Source of the DNA: Desulfobacterales bacterium
GTDB lineage: Bacteria; Desulfobacterota; Desulfobacteria; Desulfobacterales; JAFDDL01
DNA length: 64,000 nucleotides
Assembly: GCA_034003325.1 (NCBI GenBank)
Contig: JAVEYW010000003.1
Coordinates: 1 to 64,000, forward strand
Reading direction: 5' to 3'
A program made the translations under genes and the position numbers. This document shows, piece after piece, positions 43,479 through 53,248 of this stretch (position 1 is its first letter; every line of letters starts with the position of its first letter). The notes under the pieces are model-generated. The model was not told the origin of the DNA. It did no database searches and worked only from the letters and a program-made list of their open reading frames with translations.

Positions 43479-45748
43479 GCCACCCCTCCTTTGCCCACAG
43501 CCGTAACGGCTGGGCCAAGTTGTTCCCGCATCGTAAACAGTCCGGCTTCTATTTCTTCCGTACGAACCGACATTTCAGCCAGAATGCTGGCTGCATGCAC
43601 CTCGTCCAGTTGCTTATTGCTCACAAGCGACCGCATTTGCAGCAAGCTGTCCATATAGGATTGAAAGCGATTTAGCAGGGTTTCCTTGACCGAACGGGAC
43701 ATCGCGTCCGCCAATTTGATGAGATATTGAAACTTTAAATTTTCCTTATAATCAATGAAATGATAAGAAATCGTTTTTTCGGTCTCGGACCGCATTCGCC
43801 GAACGCCATCTGAAAGGGCGCTGAGTTCTTTTTCCTTTTCGCTACGCAGCGGTTTTTTCAAAACCTGTTTCACGAATGTCAACACCGTATAAAAACCGAG
43901 ACGAAAAATCGCCTCCGTTTTTATTTTGGCCGAATAATGCAAGGTGACCATCGCGGAAGGAAAGGATATGCCGGCGACACGCTTTGTTGTGCCGGCGTCA
44001 GGGAGCAAGACAATGGAGGTCATGTTGCTTCCGGGGGGGGAAATGTCCAATTCCGCCATGCTGCGACTGAATTCAGCCATGGCGTCTTGAATCATCACAT
44101 CATAGGGGTTGGAAACCGAAAACAGTTCCTTTTCAATGTATTTTTCCATTTCGCGGACATAACCGAGAATTTGAGGCGTGATGCTCTCCGCCATAAAGGT
44201 GTCGATCGCTTGTCTGAAATCCTGAAAAATCTGATACATTGCAGCGTTGAAGCCCCGTGTGGACAGATCGTCAACATAGCGGTTCACCCCGACATCATAG
44301 GATTTAATATAGTGAATCACCGCAGCGATGACACCATCGGATTTCCCGCCGAAAAATTGATCCGCTCGAGATTTTATTTCTTTTTTAATCTGATTGAGCG
44401 CCCCATCCAGCGTGTTATTCATCATGGCGCGGATTTGATTCATTCGTGCCTGATATTGTTGAATCCTATCCGCGATTTGAGAGGCGCTCTGTTCATCCTG
44501 TGAGATCATTTTTCCGTTGATATTCAGCCAGTGTTTCATACCGGAAACGATACGCTCCAACCTCTCCAGATGATTTCTCCATAAAACGGATTGCCGTTCT
44601 TCCGTTATAATGGATCGAAAGGTTGAAATAAAATCGTTACTATTTCTATCGGAATATTCCCTCATCTCCTTTTCAGATTGCCATTGGGAGAGCCGATATT
44701 TATCTTTTTCAGGCAGCGTTGTCTCAATTTTCATAAACAGATTGAATAATGCCGATAGCGCAAAAACCTTCGGATTCGGCTTGATTAAAGCAAGTTCCCC
44801 TACTGTTTTGTTGACGAGCGCCGATAGATCGTCAAGCGAGCCATGCTCGTTGAAATCGAAGTTGATGACAAACAGAATATTGTCCATAATGCCCATCTTC
44901 TTGATCATGGACAGAAAACGAATGTCCGCCCGTCTCACGCCGGTGCGGCTGCTGATTACATAAATAATCAGATGGGTCTGATTTAAATAATCCTGAATCA
45001 TCGCCAAATGAAGCGGATTCGACGAATCACTGCCTTGACAATCCGCTATTTCAAGCTGTTCATCCATGAAATCCGATTTGATTTCTAACTCAATATCCGT
45101 CAAATAGACGGCAAGCGCATCATCGCCCACAAAGGCCCGATGCGTATTAAACGCGTCCGCGTCATAGACCTGTGTCACCGGATCAGCGGAAATAAGCTGA
45201 TGAATCTGATCGTAGCCTTTTAAATAGGAATTCAGCAATACCGAGTTTGCGTTTCTGCTATCGTGTGTAATCAATTGTTCCGGGCCCAAGGTTTCAAGGG
45301 CGCCGCAAAGCGCTTTTCGATCGGCGCTGCGACGAATATCAAACCTGTCATCTTTCTGTGAAAGCATAAAGTTGGGCAATAATACCAGCGCCTCCGCTAT
45401 ATCCTGATTCACCTGGTCCCAAGACTTGAAAAAAAGCGTCGCTTTCAGGGCATTGCCGGGTCTGGTTCTAGTGACAATGGAGGTCACCACCCCCGCACCG
45501 CGTTTGAGATAATCTCCGAAAAGCAAGGAGTTGATAAAGGTACTTTTGCCGGATTTGATGGCGCCGACAACCGCCACACGAATCAACTCCTCGGTGAGTT
45601 GGCAGGAAATCATTTCACAGACGTTTTTCCATTCGGAAAAAGCATTTACAGTAATGCCCCTGAGCTGCTGCGGCAGAGCAAAAAGTAAAGAAAGTTGCCG
45701 AATGGCTTCCAGTAATCCTTTTTTAATCTTTGTGTGATTAGGTGTCAT
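43475..45748 (-). CDS. Bacterial dynamin-like GTPase
   Basis: 757 residues. The GTPase P-loop is GAIKSGKSTFINSLL (G62 to S69 for GxxxxGKS), followed by a threonine-rich switch I (GAGVVTSIVTRTR), G3 DCQGSDSS near residue 240 and a weak G4 (FVINFDF in place of NKxD). The rest is mostly long helices (RIQQYQARMNQIRAMMNNTLDGALNQIKKEIKSRAD), the stalk-like part, with a less polar segment (FRLGFYTVLTFVKQVLKK) that may touch membrane. Relatives remodel or repair membranes. It overlaps parA by four bases. Confidence 0.8.
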   Translation of the reverse strand: MTPNHTKIKKGLLEAIRQLSLLFALPQQLRGITVNAFSEWKNVCEMISCQLTEELIRVAVVGAIKSGKSTFINSLLFGDYLKRGAGVVTSIVTRTRPGNALKATLFFKSWDQVNQDIAEALVLLPNFMLSQKDDRFDIRRSADRKALCGALETLGPEQLITHDSRNANSVLLNSYLKGYDQIHQLISADPVTQVYDADAFNTHRAFVGDDALAVYLTDIELEIKSDFMDEQLEIADCQGSDSSNPLHLAMIQDYLNQTHLIIYVISSRTGVRRADIRFLSMIKKMGIMDNILFVINFDFNEHGSLDDLSALVNKTVGELALIKPNPKVFALSALFNLFMKIETTLPEKDKYRLSQWQSEKEMREYSDRNSNDFISTFRSIITEERQSVLWRNHLERLERIVSGMKHWLNINGKMISQDEQSASQIADRIQQYQARMNQIRAMMNNTLDGALNQIKKEIKSRADQFFGGKSDGVIAAVIHYIKSYDVGVNRYVDDLSTRGFNAAMYQIFQDFRQAIDTFMAESITPQILGYVREMEKYIEKELFSVSNPYDVMIQDAMAEFSRSMAELDISPPGSNMTSIVLLPDAGTTKRVAGISFPSAMVTLHYSAKIKTEAIFRLGFYTVLTFVKQVLKKPLRSEKEKELSALSDGVRRMRSETEKTISYHFIDYKENLKFQYLIKLADAMSRSVKETLLNRFQSYMDSLLQMRSLVSNKQLDEVHAASILAEMSVRTEEIEAGLFTMREQLGPAVTAVGKGGVA

Positions 45749-46216
45749 GTCAATTGATTGATTCTGTACCGAGCTTGCCGGTGGATACGGGTTTTTGCTT
45801 TATCCAATAAATAGTTCCCTCACTGGATAACATTGACCGGACGGTTTTTATTACATGTTCCCGCGGGAATGTCAAAACCATAATGGGAGAGACATATCTT
45901 CGAACATCCATAATTTCAGGGGAATAGATGCGATACACCCGAATCGGAAACACACTGTTATCCCATGAGGTTCGACACTTGCGGGGGAAAGGGGCGTTGT
46001 AAATTGCCTCCTCAGAAAAAGATATTACATAATGCCTTGTAAAAGCAAGGGTTTTATGATACCGTAACCGCATACGTTTTTTTATCGAAGCAAGGCCGAT
46101 TATTTTCTATCTAAATGCGAGGTGACTTTTCGCAAACCGGTGCCTTGAGTGCTTGCATTATTTGCATGAATCTTCGTTTTTCGCCGATAAAAAAATCTGA
46201 AGAGGAAAAGAGCGTT
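45749..46216. other. Gap with one doubtful reading frame
   Basis: No convincing gene. A minus-strand frame of 107 codons (46073 to 45750) ends two bases before the dynamin-like gene's ATG, which lacks its own Shine-Dalgarno, so translational coupling is conceivable. But the frame has no ribosome site and an unconvincing composition (FTRHYVISFSEEAIYNAPFP). On the plus strand the region leads into the small cysteine protein at 46217. Confidence 0.3.
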
Positions 46217-46387
46217 ATGTCTGAAAAACATCCTGAATGTCCCTTATATAATCCCTCAAACTGCAAAGAGTACTACAATCCAAAGCTCTGCGCCTTTGTT
46301 CGAAAGGATAAGATATGCCTTAAAAAGAAAAAGCCGAAAGCAAAAGAAAAGGACGAATTGAACACCCAACTGGAGAAAACAGGATAA
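46217..46387 (+). CDS. 56-residue four-cysteine basic protein
   Basis: Begins MSEKHPECPLYNPSNCKEYY after AGAGGAAAAG and ends in a lysine-rich tail (LKKKKPKAKEKDE). Four cysteines at 8, 16, 25 and 34 have near-regular spacing (CX7CX8CX8C), suggesting a bound zinc or iron-sulfur cluster or two disulfides. An in-frame upstream extension of 34 codons has no start signal. Family not recognised. It converges with yqgE. Confidence 0.6.
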   Translation: MSEKHPECPLYNPSNCKEYYNPKLCAFVRKDKICLKKKKPKAKEKDELNTQLEKTG

Positions 46388-46452
46388 CGCATCAGTGGCA
46401 AAGCGTTTTTTTGTATTCGCCGTCCCCTATGTTTAACATGTGATTCTCACTT

Positions 46453-47022
46453 CTACGCATGCCCCGGCTTATTGGAAAGCAAATTCGGATCAACCCCCAT
46501 TTTGTTCATCGCGGTTTCCCACCGCTTTTCCGCTGGAATCTCAAATACAAGCTGCGGCGTGGCAGGACACGTCAACCAGGCATTATGCCTTAGCTCGGCT
46601 TCCAATTGGCCTTCGCCCCATCCGGCGCACCCCAATGAAATTTGAAAGGCTCTGGGGCCGGCCTCGCCGGCAATTGCCGTCAATAAATCCATCGTGTTGC
46701 TCAGCGCTATGGAAGGCGTGACCATCAGGCATCCTTCCCAAAAAAAAGGCGGGCCATGGACGACAAAGATTTCATCAACATGAACCGGACCCCCGTGATG
46801 GATCGGTATTTTCGACATGAGCGGTTCATGCGGAATATTGAGTTCTTCAAAAATATCGCTCGCATACAACCCGATATGGACACGATCGAGAATGACGCCC
46901 ATGGCACCGGATGCGTTATGTTCGCAAATCAATGTGAGCGATTGCGAGAAATTAAAATCCATCATTCCCGGCATGGCCATCAGCAAATGCCCTTTGAAGC
47001 TGCCTTGCCACAGACTCTCCAT
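46453..47022 (-). CDS. YqgE/AlgH (UPF0301) family protein
   Basis: 189 residues with the family layout: FKGHLLMAMPGMMDFNFSQSLTLICEHNASGAMGVILDR, then PIHHGGPVHVDEIFVVHG and a C-terminal QISLGCAGWGEGQLEAELRHNAWL. The function is unsettled; AlgH was linked to alginate regulation, but most species simply carry it as a housekeeping gene. GGAGGCAAT precedes the ATG. It follows gcvPB by 36 bases and may share its transcript. Confidence 0.92.
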   Translation of the reverse strand: MESLWQGSFKGHLLMAMPGMMDFNFSQSLTLICEHNASGAMGVILDRVHIGLYASDIFEELNIPHEPLMSKIPIHHGGPVHVDEIFVVHGPPFFWEGCLMVTPSIALSNTMDLLTAIAGEAGPRAFQISLGCAGWGEGQLEAELRHNAWLTCPATPQLVFEIPAEKRWETAMNKMGVDPNLLSNKPGHA

Positions 47023-47058
47023 GATTGCCTCCTTTGGTCTATCTGACCCCCCTGCCGC

Positions 47059-48519
47059 TCACCCGCATAAGCACGGTTTTCGCGCGGCTCCGGTTTCATC
47101 CAGCCTTCGAACCTTTGTGATTTCCGGTGCCTGATGAAGCCGGGCCGGGGTTTCACGGGCCTCGGCTGCAATACACCGCATGGCATCGATAAACTGGTCT
47201 ATGGTTTCTTTGTTTTCCGTTTCCGTCGGTTCCACCATGATAGCACCCGGCACCACCTGCGGAAAATATATGGTCGGCGGGTGAAACCCGTATTCCATCA
47301 GGCGTTTGACGATATCGAGCGTGGTAACCTTATGGGCTGATTGGAGTTTGTCTGAAAAAACGCATTCATGCATACAGGCGCTGTCATACGGCAGATCGTA
47401 TTCCGATTTAAGGTTTTCTTTAATGTAGTTGGCATTTAACACGGCCAATTGACTTGCTTTTTTAAGATGTTCCGCGCCCATGCTGCGGATATAACTATAG
47501 GCGCGAACCAGTATTCCGAAATTACCGTAAAAGGCATGAACCTTCCCAATCGCGCTCGAATTATTTTCACTCAGGCAAAAGGAGCCATCCTCTTGTTTGA
47601 TCACGCGCGGATTGGGCAGAAAAGGGGCCAATTCGTTGCTAACACAAACCGGTCCGCTGCCCGGCCCGCCGCCGCCGTGAGGCGTGGAAAACGTTTTATG
47701 AAGATTGAGATGAAGAATATCGATGCCGATTCTGGCGATATCAACGATTCCCATCACCGCATTCATGTTGGCACCGTCCCCGTAGACCAGCCCGCCTTTT
47801 TCATGGACGATTCCGGTGATTTTTTTAATTTCTGTTTCAAAAAAACCCAGCGTGTTGGGGTTTGTGATCATGATGCCGGCCGTATCTTCATCCATAAGCG
47901 CCGCCACGGCTTCAGCCGGCAATATGCCGCGATGGTCGGACTTTACCGTTATCGGTTTAAAGCCGCAAAGGGCCGCACTGGCCGGATTGGTGCCGTGAGC
48001 TGTGTCCGGAATGATGATCTTATGCCGCACCCGGCCTTTTTTCGCATGATAAGCATGAAAGATAAGCATTCCCGTCAATTCTCCGTGAGCGCCTGCCGCC
48101 GGTTGAAGACTCACCGCAGGCATTCCCGTGATGGTGGACAGATATCGCTCCAGATAATAGAGAATATGAAGCGCTCCCTGGGACAAGCTGGCCGGCAATA
48201 AGGGGTGTGCGCTGCTAAAACCGGAAAGCGCGGCTTGACGGTCGTTGGTTTTGGGGTTGTATTTCATGGTGCAGGAACCCAACGGGTACATGCTGCTATC
48301 CACACTGATATTCCATTGAGACAGCCGGGTAAAATGCCGAACCACTTCGAGTTCACTCAAATCGGGGAAATCCGGTCCTTTTCCGGCGAGCGTCTCATCC
48401 AAAACGTGTCTCTCCACATCGCTTGCCGGCAGGGAAAAAGCGCATCTGCCTTTCGCCCCTTGTTCCCAGAGCAGCGGCTCGTTGAATTGCAATCCGATAG
48501 TGCCGATGCGCGTTTTCAT
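47059..48519 (-). CDS. gcvPB: Glycine dehydrogenase (decarboxylating) subunit 2
   Basis: C-terminal half of the split P-protein. With GcvPA it decarboxylates glycine and loads the aminomethyl group onto the H-protein lipoyl arm. 486 residues; the PLP lysine is in LNLHKTFSTPHGGGGPGSGP, the conserved SMYPLGSCTMKYNPK and AGAHGELTG motifs are present, and the end shows the usual EPTETENKETIDQFI. It overlaps the end of gcvPA by four bases (48516-48519). The gene for the H-protein is not in this window. Confidence 0.95.
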   Translation of the reverse strand: MKTRIGTIGLQFNEPLLWEQGAKGRCAFSLPASDVERHVLDETLAGKGPDFPDLSELEVVRHFTRLSQWNISVDSSMYPLGSCTMKYNPKTNDRQAALSGFSSAHPLLPASLSQGALHILYYLERYLSTITGMPAVSLQPAAGAHGELTGMLIFHAYHAKKGRVRHKIIIPDTAHGTNPASAALCGFKPITVKSDHRGILPAEAVAALMDEDTAGIMITNPNTLGFFETEIKKITGIVHEKGGLVYGDGANMNAVMGIVDIARIGIDILHLNLHKTFSTPHGGGGPGSGPVCVSNELAPFLPNPRVIKQEDGSFCLSENNSSAIGKVHAFYGNFGILVRAYSYIRSMGAEHLKKASQLAVLNANYIKENLKSEYDLPYDSACMHECVFSDKLQSAHKVTTLDIVKRLMEYGFHPPTIYFPQVVPGAIMVEPTETENKETIDQFIDAMRCIAAEARETPARLHQAPEITKVRRLDETGAARKPCLCG

Positions 48520-49850
48520 GATTGCACCTCTCTAACCAATAAATCCATATCCTCGCGACTCGTTGTTTCCGTGACGCAAAACAAATAGTGATTAGTCAAT
48601 TCGGGATAAAATCGTTTCAACGGAATGCCGGCAACAATTTTTTTGTGAAGCAGCGCATTATAGGTCGCCTCAAAGCCACTCGGAAATAATGCCACGAATT
48701 CATTAAACGTGGGGCTGTCAAAAGCGATGCCAACTCCGATTTTTCTGAACGCATTTTTAAGATACGCCGCCTTGTCATAATTTAAATGCGCCAGTTCGCG
48801 AATACCGGAGCCCCCGAGAGACGCCATGTACATGACCGAAGCCGTCGCACATAATCCCTGATTGGAGCAAATGTTGGAGGTGGCCCGCTCGCGGCGAATA
48901 TGTTGCTCCCGAGTGGCCAGTGTCAGAACAAATCCGCGTTGTCCATTCCGGTCCGTTGTTTTGCCGACGAGTCTTCCCGGCAAATTTCGTATATTCGCCG
49001 TTTTCGTGGCGAACATGCCGAGGCCAGGCCCCCCGAAGCATTGCGGAATCCCAAGGCTTTGCCCTTCCCCGCAGGCAATGTCCGCGCCCGAATCACCTGG
49101 ATTTTTGATCAGGCCGTATGCCAAAGGCTCGGCAAAGGCGGTCACAAAAAGGGTCTGAGGGTCTGTATGAATACAGACGCCTATTTGTGTTAAGTCCTCG
49201 ATGCATCCGAAAAAGTTGGGAGACTGAATTGCAACGGCAGCCAGGGCGTACAGATTCGTTAGCGCGGAAAGATCCGTTCGGCCATCCGGTTGATAGGGCA
49301 GCCTCACGATATGATAACCAGCAGGCGCCAAATAAGTTTGAACGACTTGCCGGTAGAGGGGATGAATCGCATCGGAGATGGCGACCGCTTGTCGTTTGGT
49401 GATGCGAATCGCCATGAGCAGTGCTTCTGCAAGCGCGGAAGCCCCGTCATACATGGAGGCATTGGCGACATCCATTCCGAGTAAGCGCGTGACATAGGTT
49501 TGATATTCATAAATGGCTTGCAATGTTCCTTGACTGATTTCGGGCTGATAAGGGGTGTACGCGGTTGAGAACTCACCGCGACCGATTAAAGTGGTCACCG
49601 TCTCGGGAATAAAATGATGATAGGAACCGGCACCGGCAAAAATCTTATAGCCGGATGAAGTGGCATTCATGCTTGCCAGACGATTCATGTGATCATTTAA
49701 TTCCCATTCGGAAAAAGGCGCCGGCAGATCTACGGGGGTGAGTCGTTTGCAGTCTTCGGGAATCAAGGAAAATAGATCATCCAGGTGCTTTGCGCCGATG
49801 GCTTTAAGCATCGCATCAATATCTTCATCGGTATGGGGTAAATATCGCAT
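48516..49850 (-). CDS. gcvPA: Glycine dehydrogenase (decarboxylating) subunit 1
   Basis: N-terminal half of the split P-protein, 444 residues, without the PLP lysine. Recognised by RYLPHTDEDIDAMLKAIGAKHLDDLFS, FAGAGSYHHFIPETVTTLIGRGEFSTAYTPYQPEISQGTLQ and NASMYDGASALAEA, and by IACGEGQSLGIPQCFGGPGLG. Its start lies 66 bases after the end of the Lrp-type regulator gene and its end overlaps gcvPB, so an lrp-gcvPA-gcvPB operon is likely. Confidence 0.95.
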   Translation of the reverse strand: MRYLPHTDEDIDAMLKAIGAKHLDDLFSLIPEDCKRLTPVDLPAPFSEWELNDHMNRLASMNATSSGYKIFAGAGSYHHFIPETVTTLIGRGEFSTAYTPYQPEISQGTLQAIYEYQTYVTRLLGMDVANASMYDGASALAEALLMAIRITKRQAVAISDAIHPLYRQVVQTYLAPAGYHIVRLPYQPDGRTDLSALTNLYALAAVAIQSPNFFGCIEDLTQIGVCIHTDPQTLFVTAFAEPLAYGLIKNPGDSGADIACGEGQSLGIPQCFGGPGLGMFATKTANIRNLPGRLVGKTTDRNGQRGFVLTLATREQHIRRERATSNICSNQGLCATASVMYMASLGGSGIRELAHLNYDKAAYLKNAFRKIGVGIAFDSPTFNEFVALFPSGFEATYNALLHKKIVAGIPLKRFYPELTNHYLFCVTETTSREDMDLLVREVQS

Positions 49851-49916
49851 GGGGCGGTCCTTGGGTTCTTTTAGTTCTGTTGAGTTCGTTGCGACTGTCG
49901 GCTTGTTTTGTAGGAT

Positions 49917-50360
49917 TCAATGGATGTAGGGCACCTTTAAATTATAGCCTTTGTACACAACGAAGGTTTCCACGGATTGCACATCTTTAATCTTGGACAT
50001 CTCCTGTGTGTAAAACTCAAGAAGGCCAAAGCCTTCCTTAAAAAGAACCGTTAATAATAAATCAAAGCGGCCGGTTACGACCCCAACGGAAACCACCCCC
50101 TTGAGTTTGCTGAATTCAGCCCCTTTCTTAACCAGTTCCATGGTATCGAGTTTGACACCCACAAAGACCACCTGGTGGCGCGGTACGGTCTCCGGATCTA
50201 CTAGCCCCGCGATCTCCAACAAGCCGTCTTCCTCCATTTTTCTCACCCGGGCCCGAACCGTATTTTCCGTGACGGACAATTCATCCGCGATTTTCTTAAA
50301 GGACTTTCTTCCTTCTCGAAGATGCCGGATAATCGCAATGCTGTTCTCATCAAGTTTCAT
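49917..50360 (-). CDS. Lrp/AsnC-family regulator
   Basis: 147 residues: N-terminal helix-turn-helix (IIRHLREGRKSFKKIADELSVTENTVRARVRKMEEDGLL) and C-terminal RAM ligand domain (VVSVGVVTGRFDLLLTVLFKEG). Divergent from the gcvT-SHMT gene and upstream of gcvPA, so it probably controls both in response to an amino acid, glycine being the natural candidate. The ligand is inferred from context only. Confidence 0.9.
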   Translation of the reverse strand: MKLDENSIAIIRHLREGRKSFKKIADELSVTENTVRARVRKMEEDGLLEIAGLVDPETVPRHQVVFVGVKLDTMELVKKGAEFSKLKGVVSVGVVTGRFDLLLTVLFKEGFGLLEFYTQEMSKIKDVQSVETFVVYKGYNLKVPYIH

Positions 50361-50532
50361 AACGGCAAGAATTCCTTATCGACTTTGGTTGTATTTATCC
50401 GTTATATATAATAACTTCATTGAATCCGCAAAATAAAATTTATAAATCAATGCGTTATTGTCGCGATGGGTTGATGACAACCGGGCATGTCGTTGATGCC
50501 CGCCGTTTTTGAGAATGAAGGGGGTGACATTC
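50361..50532. promoter_or_regulatory. Divergent control region of the glycine genes
   Basis: Holds both promoters of the Lrp-gcvP and gcvT-SHMT units. Near the Lrp start is an AT-rich near-palindrome (TTATATATAATAA, about 50402-50414), the kind of flexible site Lrp proteins favour. Close to the gcvT start a hairpin GGGCAT-GTCGTTG-ATGCCC (50483-50501) is followed by CGCCGTTTTT and could attenuate transcription. No glycine riboswitch consensus is present. Confidence 0.45.
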
Positions 50533-53184
50533 ATGAACCTCAATAAAACGCCTTTATACGAGTTACACAAAGGGGCCGGGGCAACGATGGTCTCTTTTGG
50601 GGGATGGGAAATGCCGGTTCATTATGCCACCGGCATTTTACAGGAACATTTGGCCACGCGCAAAACAGCCGGACTTTTTGACGTATCCCATATGGGCAGA
50701 TTTACCGTGTCCGGACAGGATTCGCTTGCGTTTTTACAACATGTGCTTTCAAACAACGCGGCGGCCCTTCAAGTTCTTGAATCCCAATATACGTTTATTC
50801 CGACTGAATCCGGTGGCGCCGTGGATGACGCCTATCTATACCGGTTTATAGAAGAGGAGTATTTTCTGGTAGTAAACGCAGGCAATCGGGAAAAGGATTG
50901 GGTTCATTTTCAAGGTTTCAGCACGCAATTCCCGAATCTGAACTTGGTCGATCAAACGAAGGATATCGCCATGCTCAGCCTTCAGGGGCCGGCGTCCAAG
51001 GACATGTTACGCAACATTCTGGAGGACGGCGACTTGCCTGAGCCATTGCGAAATCAGCTATCCATAGCGACCATCGCCGGCACTGAAGTTCGTATTGCGC
51101 GAACCGGATATACCGGGGAGCCGATTGGATTTGAACTCTTCTTTCCCGCCGGCAATGCGGTACGCATCTGGAATCTACTTGAGACACTAGGGGCGACGCC
51201 GGTTGGATTGGGCGCTAGAGACACCCTGCGCTTAGAAGCAGCCCTTCCTCTCTATGGCCATGAACTCGGAATGGATGCTGAAAACCGGGAGATTCCTGTT
51301 TTTGCGCTCTCAATAGCCAGAGTTGCAGTCAGCCTGTCCCCGTTAAAGTTTGAATTTATAGGTAAAAATGCGTTGACCCGTCAGTTTCATGCCATGCAAA
51401 AAATAATTAACCGGGACTATACATCTGTAAATGATCTTCCCAAAATGATTCGACCCGTTGAAATTACCGGCAAGGGGATCGCACGAGCAGGGGACAAGGT
51501 CTTTGCCGGAAAAAGCTTGGCTGGATACATTACCAGCGGCACCATGGTGCCCTATTGGATGTTCGATAAGCAGGGGATTTACGGACGTCCGCTTCCGCAA
51601 CAAGCCAAACGGGCCATAGGCCTTGCCTTGGTGAGCAGTCAATTGCAGGATGGTGATGAAATCCAAGTCGAAGTCAGGGGAAAGCGCATTGGCGCGCGAA
51701 TCGTGCCCTTTCACTTGAGAACCGAAGCGCCGCCTTACGCCCGGCCTATCACCTGTCATGATTTTTCCCCTATCGGTCCCGTCGGTTATTCCAAAGCAAC
51801 CCCCTTGCCTGGTACCGTCACCGCGCTGATGCGAAAAGCCATTGAAAACACGCGTTGGCGGCAGCAGGACTGCATCAACCTGATTCCGTCTGAAATGACG
51901 TCATCCGATTGCGTGCGAATGTTGTCCATCATGGATCCGGCCGGCCGGTATGCGGAGCACAAACCGTTAAAGGCTTTTTGTGATGCGGAGGTGTTTTATT
52001 ACCAGGGAACTGATTTTATAGCTGAAATCGAGGCGCTTTTAATTAAAGAATTTCGAAAATATTTAGAATGTGCAGAAGTGGAACCCCGAGTGCTCTCCGG
52101 CCAAATGGCCAATGCCACCGTATTTAGCGCGATAGTCGATTTTTTAAATCGGTCAGACAGAAAGAGCGAGCAACGCCGCATTCGCAGCATAATGAACCAT
52201 CACATCATTAAAGGCGGGCATTTGAGTTCGCAACCCATGGGGGCTTTGCGGGATTTTGTTGCCAGAGATCCCGAAACGGAAAGGCCGGCTGTTGTTAATT
52301 TTCCGGTATTGCCGGATAATCCCTATCAAACGGATATCGCTGCCACCCGCATGCTCATCGACAGATACAAGCCTGAACTCATTATTTTCGGAAAAAGCAT
52401 GGTGCTTCACAAGGAGCCGGTTTCCGAAATCAGGGATTTTATCACCGACATGGAAATAGATTGCCTTCTCATGTATGATATGGCCCATGTACTGGGACTG
52501 GTCGGCCCTTATTTTCAGCAGCCCTTTCAGGAAGGCGCGCATATCGTCACCGGCTCGACCCATAAAACCTTTTTCGGCACGCAACGCGGCATGATCGCCG
52601 CAAATTACCAAAAAGATATGCTGGGTTGGCAGTTGTGGGAAGCCATTCAACGACGGTCCTTTCCCGGCAGCACCAGCAATCATCATCTGGGAACCTTATT
52701 GGGGTTGTTGATGGCCGCCTATGAGATGAACGCATTTAAAGACGAGTATCAACAAAATGTTATATCAAACGCCAAAGCCTTTGCTAAGGCCCTGAAGGCC
52801 TGCGGGCTAAACGTGGCGGGTGATCCCGATATCGGTTTTACGCAGACTCACCAGGTTGTCGTAAACGTGGGGTATGCCAAGGCGCCTGAAATCGCCAAGC
52901 GCCTTGAAGAAAATAACATTATTCTCAACTACCAGGCCACCCCGGAGGAAGAGGGGTTTACCGTGTCCGGTGCCTTGCGAATGGGTGTTGCGGAAATGAC
53001 TCGATTCGGCATGGCGCCTGCGGATTTCAAGCAGCTTGCCGAATGGATGTATGATGTTATCGTAAAGGACTTGCCGTTAAAGGACAAGGTGGCCGGTTTT
53101 CGAAAACGGTTCTTAAAAATGAACTATTGTTTTAGAGGCGATCAACTGGATGAATTGCTGCAACAAGTACATGGTATGTTGTAA
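50533..53184 (+). CDS. GcvT-SHMT fusion: aminomethyltransferase plus serine hydroxymethyltransferase-like domain
   Basis: One 883-residue chain. Residues 1 to about 400 are glycine-cleavage T-protein: TPLYELHKGAGATMVSFGGWEMPVHY, LFDVSHMGRFTVSG, GGAVDDAYLYR, RTGYTGEPIGFELFFP, LRLEAALPLYGHEL, GYITSGTMVP. From about 430 to 883 the chain is a divergent SHMT: CINLIPSEMTSSDCV, GRYAEHKPLKAF, MYDMAHVLGLVG, and the PLP lysine K678 in GSTHKTFFGTQRG. T-protein releases ammonia and forms 5,10-methylene-THF; SHMT uses it to turn glycine into serine, so the product of one half is the substrate of the other. Start at ATG after AAGGGGG. Divergent from the Lrp gene. Confidence 0.92.
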   Translation: MNLNKTPLYELHKGAGATMVSFGGWEMPVHYATGILQEHLATRKTAGLFDVSHMGRFTVSGQDSLAFLQHVLSNNAAALQVLESQYTFIPTESGGAVDDAYLYRFIEEEYFLVVNAGNREKDWVHFQGFSTQFPNLNLVDQTKDIAMLSLQGPASKDMLRNILEDGDLPEPLRNQLSIATIAGTEVRIARTGYTGEPIGFELFFPAGNAVRIWNLLETLGATPVGLGARDTLRLEAALPLYGHELGMDAENREIPVFALSIARVAVSLSPLKFEFIGKNALTRQFHAMQKIINRDYTSVNDLPKMIRPVEITGKGIARAGDKVFAGKSLAGYITSGTMVPYWMFDKQGIYGRPLPQQAKRAIGLALVSSQLQDGDEIQVEVRGKRIGARIVPFHLRTEAPPYARPITCHDFSPIGPVGYSKATPLPGTVTALMRKAIENTRWRQQDCINLIPSEMTSSDCVRMLSIMDPAGRYAEHKPLKAFCDAEVFYYQGTDFIAEIEALLIKEFRKYLECAEVEPRVLSGQMANATVFSAIVDFLNRSDRKSEQRRIRSIMNHHIIKGGHLSSQPMGALRDFVARDPETERPAVVNFPVLPDNPYQTDIAATRMLIDRYKPELIIFGKSMVLHKEPVSEIRDFITDMEIDCLLMYDMAHVLGLVGPYFQQPFQEGAHIVTGSTHKTFFGTQRGMIAANYQKDMLGWQLWEAIQRRSFPGSTSNHHLGTLLGLLMAAYEMNAFKDEYQQNVISNAKAFAKALKACGLNVAGDPDIGFTQTHQVVVNVGYAKAPEIAKRLEENNIILNYQATPEEEGFTVSGALRMGVAEMTRFGMAPADFKQLAEWMYDVIVKDLPLKDKVAGFRKRFLKMNYCFRGDQLDELLQQVHGML

Positions 53185-53248
53185 CACGATACCCCTCCCC
53201 TCTTTTTTTTTTATATGCAAGAATTTGTAACTTTCACCCTTAAAAACA

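Noticed and set aside
50361-50532. Glycine riboswitch ahead of the gcv genes
   Set aside because: No tandem glycine aptamer consensus found; the region has only an AT-rich near-palindrome and a short hairpin.
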